From: Paracoccaceae bacterium
GTDB taxonomy: Bacteria > Pseudomonadota > Alphaproteobacteria > Rhodobacterales > Rhodobacteraceae
Direction: 5' to 3'
Assembly (NCBI GenBank): GCA_016937725.1
Contig: JAFGVZ010000091.1
Location: 1 to 7,458 of the forward strand
DNA: 7,458 bases
Each line of letters opens with the position of its first letter. Within the stretch, counting starts at the first letter, position 1. The notes under the pieces were generated by a model. It had not been told where the DNA came from. It saw nothing but the letters and a program-made list of their open reading frames with translations, and did no database searches. A program made the position numbers and the translations under genes. Below, piece after piece: positions 4,660 to 7,458 of the stretch.

Positions 4660-5905
4660 CCGTTCCATCCCCCGTGACCAGATATTTGAAGCTGGTCAAT
4701 TGCTCTGCCCCCACAGGCCCGCGCGCGTGCATCTTGCCGGTGGCGATGCCGATCTCGCCGCCCAAGCCAAACTCGCCCCCATCGGCAAATTGGGTCGAAG
4801 CGTTGCGCATCAGGATCGCGCTGTCCAGCCGCGCGAAGAATTCAGCGGCGGCGCTGTCATCCTCGGTCAGGATCGCCTCTGTATGCTGCGAGCCATAGCG
4901 CCGGATATGCGCAATCGCACCCGCCACGTCATCGACCACGGCGACGGCAAGGATCATATCAAGGAATTCGCGCCCGAAATCGTCGGGCTTGGCGGGGATG
5001 GTGCGGGGCAGGTGCTGCAAGCCGTCGCCCACGCGCAATTCCACACCCGCAGCGGCCAGATCGGCCAGAATATCTGCGCCAAGCCCATCGACAATATCGC
5101 GGTGCAACAGCAGGCATTCCGCCGAGCCACAGATCCCGGTGCGCCGCGTTTTCGCGTTCAGCACCACGGCGCGGGCCTTGGCGGGGTCGGCGGCCACATC
5201 GACATAGACATGGCAGATGCCTTCCAGATGCGCGAAAACCGGCACCCGCGCTTCGCGCTGCACCAGCCCCACAAGCCCCTTGCCCCCACGCGGCACGATA
5301 ACATCGATATGCGCGACCATGCGCAGCATGTCCGAGACAGCAGCGCGGTCGGTGGTCTGGACAAGCTGGATCGCATCCTCGGGCAAGCCCGCTGCGCGCA
5401 AGCCCGCCAGAAGAGCCGCATGAATCGCGTGCGAGGAGTGCACGCTTTCCGACCCGCCGCGCAGGATAACGGCATTGCCCGCTTTAAGGCACAGCGCGCC
5501 CGCATCTGCGGTCACGTTGGGGCGCGACTCAAAGATCACGCCGATCACGCCCAAGGGCGTGCGCACGCGTTGAATGTGCAGGCCGGTGGGGCGGTCCCAT
5601 TCTGCCATGACCTGACCGACCGGGTCATCTTGGGCCGCAATCGCGCGCAGGGCGTCGCAAATGCCGTCAATGCGGGCATTATCCAACAACAGACGGTCCA
5701 GCATGGCCGCAGACAGCCCCTTGTCGCGGCCCGCTTCCATATCCAGTGCATTCGCGGTCAGCACATCGGCGCGCGTGGCATCCAGCGCCTCGGCGGCGGT
5801 CATGAGCGCCTGCGTCTTGGACTGCGACGGGGCGCTGGCCAAAATGCTTGAAGCGGCGCGGGCGCGCGCGCCCATATCCAGCATCTCTTGGCTGATCTCG
5901 GTCAT
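4649..5905 (-). CDS. proA: Gamma-glutamyl phosphate reductase (glutamate-5-semialdehyde dehydrogenase)
   Basis: A 418-residue NADPH-dependent enzyme of the aldehyde dehydrogenase superfamily. It reduces gamma-glutamyl phosphate to glutamate-5-semialdehyde, the second step of proline synthesis. Family blocks are PLGVIGVIFESRPNVTADA (117-135), LKAGNAVILRGG (140-151), VIVPRGGKGLV (202-212), NAKTRRTGICGSAE (250-263) with the expected catalytic Cys259, and EIGIATGKMHARGP (384-397) near the C-terminus. Length is normal and no break is seen. Its ATG overlaps the proB stop in ATGA (5902-5905), so translation is likely coupled to proB, fitting the channelling of a labile intermediate between the two enzymes. 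No strong Shine-Dalgarno precedes it, consistent with coupling. It ends immediately beside the hisA stop. Confidence 0.97.
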   Translation of the reverse strand: MTEISQEMLDMGARARAASSILASAPSQSKTQALMTAAEALDATRADVLTANALDMEAGRDKGLSAAMLDRLLLDNARIDGICDALRAIAAQDDPVGQVMAEWDRPTGLHIQRVRTPLGVIGVIFESRPNVTADAGALCLKAGNAVILRGGSESVHSSHAIHAALLAGLRAAGLPEDAIQLVQTTDRAAVSDMLRMVAHIDVIVPRGGKGLVGLVQREARVPVFAHLEGICHVYVDVAADPAKARAVVLNAKTRRTGICGSAECLLLHRDIVDGLGADILADLAAAGVELRVGDGLQHLPRTIPAKPDDFGREFLDMILAVAVVDDVAGAIAHIRRYGSQHTEAILTEDDSAAAEFFARLDSAILMRNASTQFADGGEFGLGGEIGIATGKMHARGPVGAEQLTSFKYLVTGDGTVRA

Positions 5906-7017
5906 AAGGCCATCTCGTCTCTGTGAATCAGGGCCACGCGGCCCGGATGGTTCAGGATTGTCTCTATCTCGGTCGAGTGGTGGCCCGCAATGGCGCGCGC
6001 CTCTGCTGCATCATAGCCCGCCAACCCGAGGCCCAGCGGCCCCTCTGGCCCGACAATGCTGACCGGGTCGCCGCGGTGGAACTGCCCTTCGACGCGGACC
6101 ACCCCGGCAGGCAACAGCGATTTGCCCGAGGCCAGCGCGCGCGCGGCACCTGCATCGACATGCACGGCGCCCTTGGGCTTCATCGCGGCAATCCAGCCTT
6201 TGCGGGCAGAGCGCGGGTCGCCCTGCGCCATAAATAGCGTGGCGCGCGCACCTTTGGTCAGGGCCGCAAGCGGGTTGGCCGCCTGCCCTGCCGCGATCAG
6301 CATGGCGCACCCGCCCGATGTGGCGGTGCGCGCGGCCATGATCTTGGTCTTCATGCCGCCCTTGCTGAACGGGGACAAAGGATCGCCCGCCATGCCCTCA
6401 ACCTCTGGCGTGATCGCATCGATCACGGGCATGTGGCGCGCGTCGGGGTCGGATTGGGGGTTGCCAGTATAAAGCCCGTCCACATCCGACAGCAGCACCA
6501 ACAGGTCGGCGCCGATGGTCACGGCCACTTGCGCGGCCAAGCGGTCATTGTCGCCATAGCGAATTTCATCGGTGGCGATGGTGTCGTTTTCGTTCACGAT
6601 GGGGACCACGCCCAAGGCCAGTAACATGCCCAGCGTCGCGCGGCTGTTCAGGTAGCGGCGGCGGTCATGGGTGTCGTCCAGCGTCAGCAGCACCTGCCCC
6701 GCGCTGATACCATGGGGGGCAAGCACTTCTTCATAGGCCCGCGCCAGTTGAATCTGGCCCACGGCGGCGGCGGCTTGGCTTTGCTCCAGCGCGAGCGCGC
6801 CGTGCGGCAGGCCCAGCACTGCGCGTCCCAGCGCGATAGAGCCGGACGAAACAATCACAACCTCTGCCCCCTTCGCGCGCAGGGCGGCGACATCAGCGGC
6901 CAAGGCATGCAGCCAATCCTCGCGCAAGCGGCCCTGTTCGACCAACAGCGCAGAGCCGATCTTGACCACCACGCGGCGCGCGGCTTGTAAGGCGGAAGCG
7001 GGGGTCAGGGTTCCCAT
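5902..7017 (-). CDS. proB: Glutamate 5-kinase with C-terminal PUA domain
   Basis: A 371-residue kinase that phosphorylates glutamate to gamma-glutamyl phosphate, the first and normally proline-inhibited step of proline synthesis. The amino acid kinase domain shows VVKIGSALL (17-25), VIVSSGSIALG (54-64), NENDTI (142-147), YGDNDRLAAQVA (154-165), LLSDVDGLYTG (175-185) and the lysine-rich KGGMKTK (219-225). From about 275 to the end lies the PUA domain, beginning near KGWIAAMKPKG. The length is that of the two-domain E. coli-like form. The ATG at 7017 has AGGAAG (minus strand, 7025-7030) seven bases upstream and lies inside the end of obgE, overlapping it by 13 bp. Its own stop overlaps the proA start. 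The obgE-proB-proA run probably forms one transcript. Confidence 0.97.
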   Translation of the reverse strand: MGTLTPASALQAARRVVVKIGSALLVEQGRLREDWLHALAADVAALRAKGAEVVIVSSGSIALGRAVLGLPHGALALEQSQAAAAVGQIQLARAYEEVLAPHGISAGQVLLTLDDTHDRRRYLNSRATLGMLLALGVVPIVNENDTIATDEIRYGDNDRLAAQVAVTIGADLLVLLSDVDGLYTGNPQSDPDARHMPVIDAITPEVEGMAGDPLSPFSKGGMKTKIMAARTATSGGCAMLIAAGQAANPLAALTKGARATLFMAQGDPRSARKGWIAAMKPKGAVHVDAGAARALASGKSLLPAGVVRVEGQFHRGDPVSIVGPEGPLGLGLAGYDAAEARAIAGHHSTEIETILNHPGRVALIHRDEMAL

Positions 7018-7458
7018 GCGCCCTCTTCCTCGGGCACCTCGCGGCCCTTGTCGATCCGCGCCATCAGCGCGCGCAACACGTCCTGCACGCCTTCGCCCGA
7101 CACGGCTGACAGCAGCATCACCTTGCGGTGGCTGATGGCTTCCAGCGCGGCCTTCTTCTCGGCGCGCTCTTCGTCATCCAGCGCGTCGATCTTGTTCATC
7201 GCCACGATGCGCGGCTTCAAGGCCACATCGGGGGAATAGGCGTGCAATTCGGTGTCGATGATGCGCCAGTCTTCGGCCACATCTTCTGACGTGCCATCGA
7301 CCAGTTGCAAGAGCACCGCGCAACGCTCGACATGGCCCAGAAACTGGTCGCCAAGTCCGCGCCCCTCGGATGCGCCTTCGATCAGGCCGGGAATATCGGC
7401 CATGACGAATTCGCGCGCATCTACACCCACAACGCCCAAATTCGGGTGTAGCGTGGTG
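7005..7458 (-). CDS. obgE: Obg family GTPase, C-terminal part (cut by window edge)
   Basis: The visible 150 C-terminal residues begin with TTLHPNLGVV, the Obg effector (G2) region, and continue with the G3 motif in ADIPGLIEGAS, the G4 motif in MNKID and the G5 segment SAVSGEG. This identifies the conserved GTPase that binds the 50S subunit and acts in late ribosome assembly and growth control. The Obg glycine-rich fold and the P-loop lie beyond the window. After the G domain the protein ends with a short acidic tail (PEEEGAWEP), so it lacks the extra C-terminal OCT domain of the B. subtilis type. The frame is open to the last base of the window: the first in-window TTG at 7439 is an internal Leu, not a start. 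The stop overlaps the proB start by 13 bp. Confidence 0.96.
   Translation of the reverse strand, partial: TTLHPNLGVVGVDAREFVMADIPGLIEGASEGRGLGDQFLGHVERCAVLLQLVDGTSEDVAEDWRIIDTELHAYSPDVALKPRIVAMNKIDALDDEERAEKKAALEAISHRKVMLLSAVSGEGVQDVLRALMARIDKGREVPEEEGAWEP

Noticed and set aside
4700..5851. 383-codon plus-strand open frame opposite proA
   Set aside because: Composition is typical of an antisense shadow, no motif is recognisable, and proA is unmistakable on the other strand.

Overview
This GC-rich window reads as an ordinary core-genome segment of an alphaproteobacterium, most likely a member of the Rhodobacterales (Rhodobacteraceae/Paracoccaceae). The assignment rests on protein style and gene order: rpsB divergent from an FkbM-type methyltransferase, a leucyl aminopeptidase followed directly by the DNA polymerase III chi subunit, and an obgE-proB-proA run. 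No rRNA, tRNA, insertion sequence, prophage, CRISPR array or toxin/defence island is visible. I did not find a new multi-gene system. The features worth a second look are regulatory and structural.

Left part (1-1750): the first 39 codons of rpsB (ribosomal protein S2) leave the window on the minus strand. Upstream lies a structured, GC-rich leader, and then the plus-strand FkbM methyltransferase gene. That gene converges on the minus-strand eda (KDPG/KHG aldolase, Entner-Doudoroff pathway). The two stop codons share a CTAG, and an 11-bp inverted repeat covers the junction.

Middle (1749-3808): eda and the leucyl aminopeptidase gene are divergent across 137 bp. This gap holds a plausible sigma70-type eda promoter and, just downstream of its -10, a 16-bp palindrome resembling LacI-family (GntR-type) operators. 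The aminopeptidase gene is followed after 3 bp by holC, an apparent two-gene operon.

Right part (3809-7458): a 117-bp spacer with a distinctive GAGTATTT...AGATGAAG motif leads to a solitary hisA (histidine biosynthesis). HisA converges with no gap on the minus-strand obgE-proB-proA operon, and the two adjacent stop codons sit at the centre of a perfect 10-bp inverted repeat. ProB and ProA carry out the first two steps of proline synthesis. Their genes overlap by 4 bp (ATGA), and obgE overlaps proB by 13 bp. obgE is cut by the window edge and only its C-terminal 150 residues are seen.

Together these are housekeeping functions (translation, ribosome assembly GTPase, replication clamp-loader accessory, peptide turnover, sugar-acid catabolism, proline and histidine synthesis) packed tightly, with most operon ends and starts overlapping or a few bases apart.
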